Notes: generated from the sequence alone by a model not told the origin. A stretch of 46,685 bases of DNA from JAVVSK01 sp036654235 (GCA_036654235.1 JAVVSK010000015.1:1-46685), one strand, 5' to 3'. Numbered from the stretch's first letter, positions 24,072-33,423 are shown. Numbers and translations: made by a program.

Positions 24072-26660
24072 TTATTCTTTAGATTCCTCAACCTTATCGT
24101 TCGTTACCGTATCGGGCTCAATCTCCGGCGTAAAGCTCTTTAAAAGGTTGGCGAGAGAAGTCGTTGCGGTCTCCATCGGTGGAAGTTCATATTCGCCATC
24201 TTCCGAGAATCGACGTCCCCTATCCTGCCTATATTCGTTGGATCTCTGAGGACGATTATTCTGTTGCGGACGATCGGATCTTTGCGGACGGTCACCACCC
24301 TGCGGACGATCGGATCTTTGCGGACGGTCGGGCGCACCCTGACCCCCCTGCTGCGGACGATCGGATCTTTGCGGACGGTCTCTCCTCTGTTCGGTACGCG
24401 GCGGAGCAGTCCTTATAGCGTCGCGCCTCGCGCGCTCATCGGTCTGTTTATCCTGAACCGAACGCGCCTCGTTCCGTTCCGTTCGTTCCTTCATCCTTTG
24501 CGCCTCTAAAGCCTCGCGTTCCTGTTTCAGCTCTTCAACTATCTCGGGATGTTCATCAAGTATCGCGTCTCTCCTCGAAAGGCTTATTCGCTTCGCATCC
24601 GTATCAATATCGGTTATCTTAACGCGGACGGTTTCGCCAACCTTTAGCTCATCCTCAACCGCGTTTATCCGGCGAACGCCAACGCGCGAAATATGAATAA
24701 GACCATCAACATCGGCGTCTAAAGCTACGAATGCACCAAACGGTACTATCCTAATTACCTTACCCTCGACTATATCCCCAACGGTATATTTTTCTTTCGC
24801 GACAACCCACGGGCTGGGCAGAAGTTGTTTATATCCGAGAGAAATACGCATTTTTTCGCGGTCAATTGCGAGAATTATAACATCTATCTCTTGATTAAGC
24901 GTTAAAACGTCGGAAGGATGCTTAATACGATGACGCGCAAGGTCGGTTATATGAACCATTCCGTCAATGCCGCCGATATCGACAAAAGCGCCGTATTCAA
25001 CAATTCTCTTTACGCGACCCTTAAACTTATCTCCAACGTTAAGGCTCGCAACTAAATTCTTTCGTTCTTCAACTCTCTCATTTTCCAAAACTTTTTTATG
25101 AGAAGCTATTATCCTGCGTTTACTCTTGTCAACCTCTACGATATAAAGCTTTAATGGTTTCCCAACGAAAACCGACATATCAGCCACATATTTAGTTGAT
25201 AGCATAGACGCGGGAATAAACGCCTCTATACCGTTGATTGTCGCTAGAAGTCCACCCTTTACAGCTTGTTTCCCGATACCTTCGAAAATTTTATCCTTAA
25301 CGTCCTCGTCGTTAACGAGAACTTCCCAAAGGCGCTTGCTCTCAACGTTTTTCCGGGAAAGCAATACATTTCCCTCGCCGTCGTTTACCTTAGTAACCTC
25401 AACCTCAATCTTATCGCCAACCTTATAAAGCTGGTTAGCATCAACATCGGTTTTATCGGAGAGCTCGTTTTTCGGAATAAACCCATCGCTCTTATAGCCG
25501 ATATTGACGCAAACTTCTCCGTCAACTATCTGAACTACGGTTCCCATTAGAACCTGCCCGTTTCGTATGCGAACAAGAGTCTTTTCGAACTCATCCGCAA
25601 AGCTTGAGTCACTTTCCGGTGCTTCATCCTTTATAGGCTTAACAGTTTTTAAAGGCTTAGTATCTTGCTTTTGCTGGGTGGCTCCCTCCTCCTTTTTTTG
25701 CGCATCCTGCGCAATAGTTTTGGCGTTTGCGGTTTCAGCCGCGGCAACATTGACCGCTCCATCAACCGCAGCCGCGACATTGTTTTTGACGGCAGAATTC
25801 TCTCCGCTTTCTGTTCCGTTGAGCTTAGCCGTCTTATCGAGTTCGTTCATTCTGGTTATAACCTCCCTAATCATCCAATCCGGCGTCGATGCGCCTGCGA
25901 CAAGTCCTATTATACCATTTGTGAAAGACTTTTCAAGTGTAACATCCCGCGGATTATCTATTGTCTTGACGATTTTGCAATATTTTCGGCATAGAACAGC
26001 TAATTTTTGTGTATTGGAACTATTCTTACCCCCAATAATCACCATAGCGCATGCCCTTTTACTCATCTCAATGGCCTCATCCTGCCGTTTTTTCGTAGTA
26101 GAGCATATAGTATTATAAATTATTACATCATCATTAAGTGCTTGTTTTATTTCGTAGAATTTTTGAATATCAAAAGTAGTCTGAGAAACTACTACGGTTC
26201 TACCCGTCAAATTTATTAATTTTCCTTCATCGGGAGTTGAAATAACTACCGCCGTACCGCCGCAATATCCGTTTATTCCGATTACCTCGGGGTGGTTCGC
26301 TTTTCCGATTATAACGATATGCGCACCCATAGCATATTCGCGCTCAACAGTCCTGTGTATCCGGGAAACGAACGGACAGGTTGCATCGATAACCTTTATT
26401 CCCCTCCGCTCACATTCAGGAAAAACTTCCTTTCCGACCCCATGCGAACGAATTATCAGCACCTGACCCGCGGAAACGTCGGAAAGCGCGTTAACGGGGA
26501 TTATAGACCGGCGTCTTAAATCGTCAACAACCGTTTCATTATGTATAAGTTCGCCTAATGTATAGACAACCGAAAAGTCGCGCTGTGCCTTTTCCGCCAT
26601 AGCGACCGCGCGTTTTACCCCGAAACAGAAGCCTATATTTTTCGCGATTTCAATCTCCAT
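24072..26660 (-). CDS. ispH-rpsA: IspH-ribosomal protein S1 fusion (HMBPP reductase / S1 domains)
   Basis: An 862-residue fusion. Residues 1-285 are IspH (LytB), the last enzyme of the methylerythritol phosphate isoprenoid route; the three [4Fe-4S] cysteines are C12 (GFCFGV), C95 (DATCPFV) and C186 (NTICSTT), with the active-site His in RSHGVG and NHPEV. An Ala-rich linker follows (about 290-365). Four S1 RNA-binding domains lie at roughly 369-440, 455-525, 541-612 and 628-697; the third and fourth have the best RGAFVD-like cores (YGAFVDIGG, FGAFVALDA). The last 160 residues are a low-complexity Arg/Gln/Asp/Pro tail with repeated RSDRPQ. This fusion is known in Clostridia. It is the last gene of the cluster, 33 bases after plsC, so isoprenoid synthesis and translation are joined on one polypeptide. 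Confidence 0.95.
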   Translation of the reverse strand: MEIEIAKNIGFCFGVKRAVAMAEKAQRDFSVVYTLGELIHNETVVDDLRRRSIIPVNALSDVSAGQVLIIRSHGVGKEVFPECERRGIKVIDATCPFVSRIHRTVEREYAMGAHIVIIGKANHPEVIGINGYCGGTAVVISTPDEGKLINLTGRTVVVSQTTFDIQKFYEIKQALNDDVIIYNTICSTTKKRQDEAIEMSKRACAMVIIGGKNSSNTQKLAVLCRKYCKIVKTIDNPRDVTLEKSFTNGIIGLVAGASTPDWMIREVITRMNELDKTAKLNGTESGENSAVKNNVAAAVDGAVNVAAAETANAKTIAQDAQKKEEGATQQKQDTKPLKTVKPIKDEAPESDSSFADEFEKTLVRIRNGQVLMGTVVQIVDGEVCVNIGYKSDGFIPKNELSDKTDVDANQLYKVGDKIEVEVTKVNDGEGNVLLSRKNVESKRLWEVLVNDEDVKDKIFEGIGKQAVKGGLLATINGIEAFIPASMLSTKYVADMSVFVGKPLKLYIVEVDKSKRRIIASHKKVLENERVEERKNLVASLNVGDKFKGRVKRIVEYGAFVDIGGIDGMVHITDLARHRIKHPSDVLTLNQEIDVIILAIDREKMRISLGYKQLLPSPWVVAKEKYTVGDIVEGKVIRIVPFGAFVALDADVDGLIHISRVGVRRINAVEDELKVGETVRVKITDIDTDAKRISLSRRDAILDEHPEIVEELKQEREALEAQRMKERTERNEARSVQDKQTDERARRDAIRTAPPRTEQRRDRPQRSDRPQQGGQGAPDRPQRSDRPQGGDRPQRSDRPQQNNRPQRSNEYRQDRGRRFSEDGEYELPPMETATTSLANLLKSFTPEIEPDTVTNDKVEESKE
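24265..24380 (-). repeat. 29-base repeats in the S1 C-terminal tail
   Basis: Three identical 29-base copies (starting at 24265, 24301 and 24352) encode the RPQRSDRPQ units. They are in frame and separated by short spacers, so the tail length can vary by slippage or recombination. Confidence 0.85.
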
Positions 26661-26693
26661 AAATCCTCGCTAAAAGATAATTGATATTTAAAG

Positions 26694-27287
26694 TCATTCG
26701 CTTTTTATATGTGTTTTAAGGGCGTTAACGGCATCGGTCATCTCGTCATTTAAAAGATCGATAGCTGAGGATTTTTTCGTGTTTTTTACTATGTCCTCGA
26801 TCGAAAATGGCTTCCCTACCGATATTATCGGATGAAACTTCGTTCTTCCGCGATATTTTAAGCAAATCGGGATTATCGGCGCACCCGAGCGTACCGCCAA
26901 AAACGCCGCGCCCTTTTCGAACTCATCAAGATCGCCCGTCGTCGACCTTTTCCCTTCCGGGAAAATCCCAAACACTTTTCCCTCATTTAAGAGCGAAAGC
27001 GCAATCTTTATAGATTGCATATCCACCGTTTTACGCTTTACCGGGAAAACCAAAAACGCCCTTAATATGAATTTTAAAAACCAATTTTCAAAAAGCTCCG
27101 CTTTCGCCATAAAATGAATTATGCGCGGCGAAACTAAGGCGAGAATTATTGGATCCGCCATCGAAAGGTGATTCGCTATAAAAATCGCCTTCCCCTTAAC
27201 GTTTAAATTTTCCGCCCCATGAACCTCAGGGTGAATAAATATATACAATACATAGGCCAGTGTATATCTAAGAAAATAGTAAAGCAT
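26694..27287 (-). CDS. plsC: 1-acyl-sn-glycerol-3-phosphate acyltransferase
   Basis: A 197-residue PlsC-family acyltransferase that adds the second acyl chain in phosphatidic acid synthesis. The catalytic HX4D motif is NHLSMAD near residue 40, and FPEGKRS near residue 110 is the glycerol phosphate-binding block. One N-terminal hydrophobic stretch (residues 1-18) would bind it to the membrane. It starts nine bases after cmk with a GGAG site and precedes ispH-rpsA, the standard clostridial order. Confidence 0.93.
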   Translation of the reverse strand: MLYYFLRYTLAYVLYIFIHPEVHGAENLNVKGKAIFIANHLSMADPIILALVSPRIIHFMAKAELFENWFLKFILRAFLVFPVKRKTVDMQSIKIALSLLNEGKVFGIFPEGKRSTTGDLDEFEKGAAFLAVRSGAPIIPICLKYRGRTKFHPIISVGKPFSIEDIVKNTKKSSAIDLLNDEMTDAVNALKTHIKSE

Positions 27288-27296
27288 ATCTTACTC

Positions 27297-27965
27297 CTAT
27301 TTTTTGAATTTTCCCCGAACAAGTTTTAAAACAGCAAAAACGACTTCGTCTATCGTCATATCGGTCGTATCTATTAAAATTGCGTCGTCCGCGCGGGTTA
27401 ACGGGGCTGTCTTCCGGTGTGAATCCGTAAAGTCCCTATCGGCTATTTCTTTTTCTATCGTCTCAAGGGTTACGGAATTAGTTTTAAGTTCGCTTAGACG
27501 TCTCTTCGCGCGTTCCGAAACCGAAGCGGTTAAGAAGAACTTATATTCGGCATCTTTCAAAACGAAAGAGCCAATATCCCGTCCGTCTAAAACAACGTCG
27601 CGTTCTCGCGCGATTTCCCTTTGCTTCTCAAGTAAAAATTCGCGAACCTCAGGGATAACCGCGATATCCGACGCGCCTTTCGAAACCTCTCGCGACCTTA
27701 AAAATTCCGAAACTTCTAAAGAATCTAAATAGTTTTCCTGGTTACCATTATTAAAAGCTACGACAAGCTCGGTTTTACTTAGCATAGGTATAATTTGCAC
27801 AGCTGATCCGGGGTCGATTCCCACCGATATCGCCTTAAAGGCGAGGGCGCGGTAGAGCGCTCCGGTATCAAGATGCAAAATATTAAGTTCCCTCGCAATT
27901 TCCCGCGCGACCGTACTTTTCCCCGATCCCGCCGGACCGTCTATCGCTATATTTATCCTTTTCAT
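27297..27965 (-). CDS. cmk: (d)CMP kinase
   Basis: A 222-residue cytidylate kinase. IAIDGPAGSGKSTVA at residues 6-20 holds the P-loop, LDTGALYRA follows as the CMP-binding helix, and LDGRDIGSFV near residue 126 is the conserved arginine loop. RADDAILIDTTDM is the usual C-terminal pattern. It phosphorylates CMP and dCMP for nucleic-acid and phospholipid synthesis. It lies 29 bases after the BaiN-like gene and nine bases before plsC, within one transcript. Confidence 0.96.
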   Translation of the reverse strand: MKRINIAIDGPAGSGKSTVAREIARELNILHLDTGALYRALAFKAISVGIDPGSAVQIIPMLSKTELVVAFNNGNQENYLDSLEVSEFLRSREVSKGASDIAVIPEVREFLLEKQREIARERDVVLDGRDIGSFVLKDAEYKFFLTASVSERAKRRLSELKTNSVTLETIEKEIADRDFTDSHRKTAPLTRADDAILIDTTDMTIDEVVFAVLKLVRGKFKK

Positions 27966-27994
27966 TTATAATATCGTCCGCCGTTTTTTTGAAA

Positions 27995-29227
27995 TTAAGA
28001 CATGCCCGCGCCCGAACCCGCCGCGAAGCCCGTTGAAAAAGCTATTTGAAGATTAAAGCCGCCCGTAAGCCCATCAATATCTAAGACCTCGCCACAAAAA
28101 TATAACCCCGGGATACTTTTCGACTCCATCGTTTTCGGATCGACCTCTTTCGTTGAAACCCCTCCGCGCGTTATAACCGCCTCGTCAAACCCCAAAGCGC
28201 CCGTTACGGTCAACGTTAGGTGCTTTAAAAGCGAAACTAAGCGTTCGCGTTCAACGCGGGTTACGTCCGAAACGCATTTTTCCGGATCGATACCCGACAG
28301 GGAAATAATAACAGAAATAAGGCTTCGGGGCAAGAGCGCGTCGAGAGCGTTTTTAAAACATTTCTTCTGATTCGGTTCAAAGTCCCGTATCAATCTCTTA
28401 TCAAGAGTTCCCTCGTCGAGAGCCGGCTTTAAGTCAATTTCGAGACGAATCCCCTCCGGCTTATCCGCTATAATGCCGCTCAAAGATAAAACGAGAGGTC
28501 CCGTTACTCCGAAATGTGTAAAGAGCATTTCGCCCATATCGTTAAATATTCGGGTCTTAGCGTTAAAAGCAGAGAGCGAAACGTTTTTTAGCGTAAGCCC
28601 CATTACGTCCCGAACCCAGTTTTCCGCCGTCGTTAAAGGAACTAATGAAGGAACAACTTTCGTTACCGAATGCCCCAGCTTTTCGGCAAAGACGAACCCG
28701 TCGCCTGTCGAACCCGTACTCCTATAGGTGACACCGCCCGTCGCTATTATAACGCGGTCGAAAACTTCTTTCCCGGTCGAAAACGAAACGGCGAAGCTTC
28801 CGTTTTCATAAGAAACGTTAGTCACCCTTGAATTTAATCGAATATCGACCCCGCTCATTTCCGCGTTTTTCGTCAATGCGAATATAATATCGCTCGATTT
28901 ATCCGATTCGGGAAAGACACGGTTTCCTCTCTCGACCTTCGTTTTAACGCCCATGCTTTCGACGAGAGCTACGATATCCTCATTATCGAATTTCGAAAAC
29001 GCGCTATATAAAAAGCGGGGGTTTCTTATTATCGATTTAAAAAATTCATCCTTTTCGGCGGCATTCGTAAGGTTGCAACGACCTTTTCCCGTTATATAAA
29101 GTTTTTTCCCGAGTTTTTCGTTGCGTTCAAAAAGCGTAACTCGGGAACTATTGTACGCGGCGGCGGCGCTCGCCAAAAGGCCCGAAGCGCCACCGCCGAT
29201 TACCGCGATTTTAATATTATTTTTCAA
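27995..29227 (-). CDS. HI0933/BaiN-family NAD(P)/FAD-dependent oxidoreductase
   Basis: A 410-residue flavoprotein of the HI0933 family (BaiN/RdsA-like). The FAD-binding GGGASGLLAS is at residues 10-19, KLYITGKGRCNLTNAAE near residue 42 is the family signature, ATGGVTYRSTGSTGDG lies near 162, and YFCGEVLDIDGLTGGFNLQ near residue 370 closes the FAD site. A TTG appears to be the start; the site upstream is only AAAGG. BaiN was described as acting in bile-acid 7-dehydroxylation, but the family is widespread and that role cannot be inferred here. It heads the cmk-plsC-ispH order common in Clostridia. Confidence 0.9.
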   Translation of the reverse strand: MKNNIKIAVIGGGASGLLASAAAAYNSSRVTLFERNEKLGKKLYITGKGRCNLTNAAEKDEFFKSIIRNPRFLYSAFSKFDNEDIVALVESMGVKTKVERGNRVFPESDKSSDIIFALTKNAEMSGVDIRLNSRVTNVSYENGSFAVSFSTGKEVFDRVIIATGGVTYRSTGSTGDGFVFAEKLGHSVTKVVPSLVPLTTAENWVRDVMGLTLKNVSLSAFNAKTRIFNDMGEMLFTHFGVTGPLVLSLSGIIADKPEGIRLEIDLKPALDEGTLDKRLIRDFEPNQKKCFKNALDALLPRSLISVIISLSGIDPEKCVSDVTRVERERLVSLLKHLTLTVTGALGFDEAVITRGGVSTKEVDPKTMESKSIPGLYFCGEVLDIDGLTGGFNLQIAFSTGFAAGSGAGMS

Positions 29228-29307
29228 TTGAGCTTTTTAGCCTTTCAATATTGTTTACTAAACAAATTATGCTCCCGAACCTAAGTTAAAATATCAACCC
29301 GAAAAAA

Positions 29308-30069
29308 TTATTTTTCGATTGCGTTTTTTAAGCTTTCAAGCTTTTTAAAATCCGTTAGATCGAGAGTAATAGGAGTCACAGCAACATAGTTTCCCCGAAC
29401 ATACCAATCGTCGTCATACGTCGGGCTCTCCGGCGCGGGAAGGCGCTGCGAATTTGAAAAATACCATCTCCGCCCGTGCGGATCGGAAAACTCGATAAAA
29501 TCCCGCTTAAAAGACTGAAAAGATAGCGGAGCAACCTTTATCCCCTTTACGTCGCAAAGAGGAATATCCGGTACGTTAACCGATATCAGAGTTCGCGCCG
29601 CTATCCCTTCCGCCTCCATGAATTCAACAGCCCATTTTGCGTAGTGCGCCGCCGTCTCAAGGTAATTCGGGGTTTTAGAACAGCAGGAAACCGCGAGACC
29701 CGCGAGATTATTTAGCGCACCCTCCATCGCCGAACTAACCGTCCCCGAATAAATTGCATCCGTTCCGAGGTTTGCCCCCATATTGATTCCCGAAACCACT
29801 AAATCGGGTACAAAACGCAATTGCCCCAAGGCAAGCTTTACGCAATCTACGGGTGTTCCGCTCGTTGCATAAGTCGGAATATCCGAAAGCCCGGGCAAAG
29901 CTACTTTATTTAGCTTCAACGGTGCGCCTAAAGTCATTGCGTTTGAAAATCCGCTCCGCTCCGAATCCGGCGCAACTATCATTATCTCATGCTTTTCCTT
30001 TAATATTAACGCAAGCCTAAGTATCCCCGCGGCATTTACGCCGTCATCGTTCGTAAGAAGCAGTTTCAT
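29308..30069 (-). CDS. surE: 5'-nucleotidase SurE
   Basis: A 253-residue SurE phosphatase that dephosphorylates 5'- and 3'-nucleotides in a metal-dependent way. LLTNDDGVNAAGI at residues 3-15 holds the metal-binding Asp pair, APDSERSGFSN near residue 34 and SGINMGANLGTDAIYSGTVS split near residue 92 complete the active site. Its ATG overlaps the stop of oadA by four bases (ATGA), so its translation is coupled to the sodium-pump operon. A functional link between the two is not obvious. Confidence 0.96.
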   Translation of the reverse strand: MKLLLTNDDGVNAAGILRLALILKEKHEIMIVAPDSERSGFSNAMTLGAPLKLNKVALPGLSDIPTYATSGTPVDCVKLALGQLRFVPDLVVSGINMGANLGTDAIYSGTVSSAMEGALNNLAGLAVSCCSKTPNYLETAAHYAKWAVEFMEAEGIAARTLISVNVPDIPLCDVKGIKVAPLSFQSFKRDFIEFSDPHGRRWYFSNSQRLPAPESPTYDDDWYVRGNYVAVTPITLDLTDFKKLESLKNAIEK

Positions 30070-31517
30070 TTTATTTTTTTACCGCTCCTATCGTCGACTA
30101 TGAGCCGCCTTATCGCTTTATCGTCCGGTCCTTCCTTAATCGGGACGATTCGGTTCTTCTCTATAGCATCCTCGCGCGCTATGAAAAACTTTTTCGCAAC
30201 CTCGGGAAAGAGCGCGTAACTTAAAACATCTTCATCCTGAATCATATAATCCTTTATCTCCTCGCGATATTTTTCAAGCTCGGGCTTTAAAAGATCGGCG
30301 GGACGGCAGGTTATAGGTTTTTTATCTCCTATCGCTTTTTTCCTTACTTCCTCGCTAACGCGCCCCGGAAGCGCTCCGTATTCGCCCGAGAGAAGAGCCT
30401 TCGATTCCTTGGTAAAGGATTTATAACGTTCTCCCGAAAGTACGTTTAAGACCGCCTGAGAACCCACTATCTGACTCGTAGGGGTAACGAGAGGAGGATA
30501 ACCGAAGTCGCGGCGTACTCGCGGAATCTCCGCAAGTACGTCGTAATATTTATCTTCGGCGTTCGCTTGTTTAAGCTGAGAAATAAGGTTCGAGAGCATC
30601 CCGCCCGGAACCTGATATATTAAAGTATTTGTATCTACCGATAAAACTTTCGGGTCTAAGAAGCCCTCGTCCTTTAGCTTTTTCGCTACTGTCCTAAAAT
30701 GCTTCGCTGCTTCGGAAAGTTTATTTAAGTCGAGACCGGTATCGCGCGTTGTGTTTTTAAGCGTTGCAACTAATGGCTCGGTCGCGGGCTGAGACGTTCC
30801 GTTGCCCATAGGTGAAAGAGCCGTATCAACTATATCAACCCCGGCTAAAACCGCCATTAGGTAGGTCATATCGCCCGTTCCCGTCGTATTATGCGTATGA
30901 AGGTGGATAGGAACTTTAACGGTCGCCTTTAGCTTTTTAACGAGAGAATAAGCGTCATAGGGTAAAAGTAAGTTTGCCATGTCTTTTATACAAATTACGT
31001 CCGCACCCATTTGTTCAAGCTCTTTCGCTAACTTCACAAAATATTCTTCGCTATGTACGGGGCTAACCGTATAGCTTATCGCGGGTTCGCAAATCCCACC
31101 GTATTTTTTTGTGAACTTTATTGCGCTTTCGAGATTCCGAACGTCGTTCAATGCGTCGAAAATCCTTATAACATCTATTCCGTTTTCGATTGCCTTTTTA
31201 CAAAATTGCTCTACCATATCGTCCGCATAATGTTTATAACCCAATATATTTTGACCGCGAAACAACATTTGAAGCTTTGTTTTCGGAAGCGCCTTCTTTA
31301 GCTTTCTAAGCCTTTCCCATGGATCTTCGTTTAAAAACCTAAGGCATGAGTCGAAGGTCGCTCCGCCCCAACATTCGAGAGACCAATAGCCGATATCGTC
31401 CAATATTTCGCATGCGGGAAGCATATCCTCCGTTCTCATTCGCGTCGCCGCCTGTGACTGATGCGCATCTCTCAAAATCGTATCGGTTATTAAAAGCTTA
31501 TTTTGCTTATTTTCCAT
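30066..31517 (-). CDS. oadA: Oxaloacetate decarboxylase alpha subunit (carboxyltransferase)
   Basis: A 483-residue carboxyltransferase of the pyruvate carboxylase/oxaloacetate decarboxylase type. LITDTILRDAHQSQAATRMRT split over the N-terminus, the metal-binding HLHTHNTTG near residue 202, and SQPATEPLVATL follow the family. There is no C-terminal biotinyl domain; the biotin carrier is a separate gene two positions upstream. It would move CO2 from oxaloacetate to biotin. Methylmalonyl-CoA and glutaconyl-CoA pumps use a different alpha subunit, so oxaloacetate (or pyruvate carboxylase-type substrate) is favoured. It follows oadB by 49 bases. Confidence 0.92.
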   Translation of the reverse strand: MENKQNKLLITDTILRDAHQSQAATRMRTEDMLPACEILDDIGYWSLECWGGATFDSCLRFLNEDPWERLRKLKKALPKTKLQMLFRGQNILGYKHYADDMVEQFCKKAIENGIDVIRIFDALNDVRNLESAIKFTKKYGGICEPAISYTVSPVHSEEYFVKLAKELEQMGADVICIKDMANLLLPYDAYSLVKKLKATVKVPIHLHTHNTTGTGDMTYLMAVLAGVDIVDTALSPMGNGTSQPATEPLVATLKNTTRDTGLDLNKLSEAAKHFRTVAKKLKDEGFLDPKVLSVDTNTLIYQVPGGMLSNLISQLKQANAEDKYYDVLAEIPRVRRDFGYPPLVTPTSQIVGSQAVLNVLSGERYKSFTKESKALLSGEYGALPGRVSEEVRKKAIGDKKPITCRPADLLKPELEKYREEIKDYMIQDEDVLSYALFPEVAKKFFIAREDAIEKNRIVPIKEGPDDKAIRRLIVDDRSGKKIK

Positions 31518-31566
31518 ATTAAAACCATCCTTTCATTTAATCATGTATACGGGGGATAATTTGCTA

Positions 31567-32745
31567 TTATTTCCCAAACAAAGCGAGGAAAACACCGGCG
31601 GCTATTGCCGAACCGATAACGCCCGCGACGTTCGGACCCATAGCATGCATAAGTAGGAAATTCCCCGGATTTTCGCGCTGACCCTCAACTTGCGAAACTC
31701 GCGCCGCCATAGGTACGGCAGAAACGCCCGCCGACCCTATTAACGGGTTTATTGGGTTGTTCTTTGAAAATACATTCATTAGTTTCGCAAGCAATACTCC
31801 GCCCGCCGTTCCGAAGCCAAAGGCAATTACGCCGAGAAGGAGTATAAACAAAGTCGTAAAGTTTAAGAAAGCATCTGCCGTCGCGGTAGCTCCGACAGAC
31901 AATCCTAAAAACAAAGTAACTATATTCATCAGCTCGTTTTGAGCTGTTTTACTAAGTCTTTCAACGACTCCCGACTCGCGAAGCAAATTCCCAAGCATTA
32001 AAGCCCCGATAAGAGGCGTCGCTGAGGGAACAAGAAGTGAGACAAATATCGTCGTAACTATTGGGAACAAAATCTTTTCCGTGCGCGAAACCGGGCGAAG
32101 CTGACGCATTACTATACTCCGCTCTTTTTTCGTCGTTAAAAGCCGCATTATAGGAGGCTGAATAACGGGAACGAGAGCCATATATGAATAAGCCGCAACG
32201 GCGATTGGCCCCAAAAACTGCGGTGCCAGCTTACTCGTTACAAATATCGCGGTCGGTCCATCCGCTCCGCCTATTATTCCTATCGACGCGGCAACGCTCG
32301 GCGTAAACCCAAGTTCGGGTAAAATGCCGCCTATCGCGATAGCGCCGATAAAGGTAATAAATATACCTAGCTGAGCGGCCGCTCCCAAAAGAAGGCTCTT
32401 TGGATTCGCTATTAGAGGACCAAAGTCCGTCATAGCGCCAACGCCTATAAATATTATCGGCGGGTAAATTCCGAGCTTAACCCCCTGATATAGATAATAT
32501 ATAAGTCCTCCGGGCTGCAACAGTTTCCCCGCCGCATCGTAAACCGGTTCCGCCGTTATCCCCGCTAAGGGGAGGTTGGCGAGAAGCATACCCATAGCTA
32601 TCGGCAAGAGCAGCATAGGCTCATATTTCTTCGATATTGCCAAAAACAAAAGAATGCAGGCTATAACTATCATAGCGATGACCCGCGGGTCATCGAACAG
32701 GTGAGAAAATCCCGTGCCCGCCACGAATTGTGACAAAGCTTCCAT
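31567..32745 (-). CDS. oadB: Sodium-translocating decarboxylase beta subunit
   Basis: A 392-residue membrane protein with about nine to eleven membrane segments. The highly conserved IGGADGPTAIFVTSKLAP near residue 155 holds the Asp essential for sodium binding and carboxybiotin decarboxylation in this family. Other marks are GAMTDFGPLIANP and the C-terminal GPNVAGVIGSAIAAG. The subunit couples decarboxylation of carboxybiotin to Na+ export, making a sodium gradient. It lies 11 bases after the biotin-carrier gene. Confidence 0.95.
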   Translation of the reverse strand: MEALSQFVAGTGFSHLFDDPRVIAMIVIACILLFLAISKKYEPMLLLPIAMGMLLANLPLAGITAEPVYDAAGKLLQPGGLIYYLYQGVKLGIYPPIIFIGVGAMTDFGPLIANPKSLLLGAAAQLGIFITFIGAIAIGGILPELGFTPSVAASIGIIGGADGPTAIFVTSKLAPQFLGPIAVAAYSYMALVPVIQPPIMRLLTTKKERSIVMRQLRPVSRTEKILFPIVTTIFVSLLVPSATPLIGALMLGNLLRESGVVERLSKTAQNELMNIVTLFLGLSVGATATADAFLNFTTLFILLLGVIAFGFGTAGGVLLAKLMNVFSKNNPINPLIGSAGVSAVPMAARVSQVEGQRENPGNFLLMHAMGPNVAGVIGSAIAAGVFLALFGK

Positions 32746-32756
32746 CTATATATCCC

Positions 32757-33143
32757 TCAGCCTAAAACGCAAAGAAGGTCGCCGGAATTAACGGATGCTC
32801 CGCGCACTGTATTAACCGCAAGAACCGTTCCGTTCTCGGGAGCGAGTATTTCGTTTTCCATCTTCATAGCTTCAAGTATAAATAAAGTATCCCCCGCCTT
32901 AACGGAATCTCCCGGTTTAACCTTAACGTCGAGTATCGTCCCGGGCATAGGCGCTTCAACATCGCATTTCCCGCCAGCTACATTAGCGGGCTTAGTCACG
33001 ACTACTTCCGGGTTCGGAATATTCGTAGGCTTTAAGGGCGCTGAAACTTGCGCGGGCGCTATCGGAGCGGCGAACTCTCCGGTTATTTCTTCAACAGCAA
33101 CCTCATACTCGGTTCCGTTTACATTGACTAAAAATTTTCTCAT
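32757..33143 (-). CDS. Biotin carrier (acetyl-CoA/oxaloacetate decarboxylase gamma-type biotinyl protein)
   Basis: A 128-residue biotin carrier. After an N-terminal 20-residue strand (RKFLVNVNGTEYEV) comes an Ala/Pro-rich linker (about 24-58) and a biotinyl domain with the attachment motif EAMKMENE, biotin lysine K94. It shuttles CO2 between the alpha and beta subunits. This is a stand-alone version of the C-terminal biotinyl domain that is fused to the alpha subunit in enterobacterial OadA. It sits ten bases after oadG. Confidence 0.94.
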   Translation of the reverse strand: MRKFLVNVNGTEYEVAVEEITGEFAAPIAPAQVSAPLKPTNIPNPEVVVTKPANVAGGKCDVEAPMPGTILDVKVKPGDSVKAGDTLFILEAMKMENEILAPENGTVLAVNTVRGASVNSGDLLCVLG

Positions 33144-33153
33144 AAAAACATTC

Positions 33154-33423
33154 TCACTTTCTCTTTATAGACAGTATTCTTATGTTATTAACGCCGCTTC
33201 CCATAATCGATGCAAGAACGGCGGAGACAGCGGCTTTCATCTCCCCGTCTATTTCAGTTTCAGACGCAGATCCCGCGGTATCTTTCGCAGCGGATGCAGC
33301 ATATTTCTTTTTCCCGTCCGTCAATGCGAGAAGACGCGTTATCAATATAAGTAAAACAAGACCGACAAATACCGTTCCCATGCCGAGCAAAAGTACGACA
33401 AAAGGACTAAGATTTTCTAACAT
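33154..33423 (-). CDS. oadG: OadG-family gamma subunit of the sodium pump
   Basis: An 89-residue small membrane protein with one N-terminal membrane helix (residues 8-30, including LLLGMGTVFVGLVLLILITRL split at Gly) followed by a Lys/Ala/Asp-rich hydrophilic stretch and a conserved-looking C-terminus SGVNNIRILSIKRK. OadG stabilises the decarboxylase complex. It is first in the operon, with GGGAGGG ahead of the ATG and a promoter at 33468-33497. Confidence 0.85.
   Translation of the reverse strand: MLENLSPFVVLLLGMGTVFVGLVLLILITRLLALTDGKKKYAASAAKDTAGSASETEIDGEMKAAVSAVLASIMGSGVNNIRILSIKRK

Noticed and set aside
24164..24509. Overlapping plus-strand Arg/Thr or Asp-rich frames opposite the S1 tail
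   Set aside because: They arise from the antisense of the RSDRPQ repeats; the minus-strand fusion protein explains the region fully.
25567..26118. 183-residue plus-strand hydrophobic frame opposite ispH-rpsA
   Set aside because: It mirrors the Ala-rich linker and IspH C-terminus on the other strand and has no ribosome binding site.
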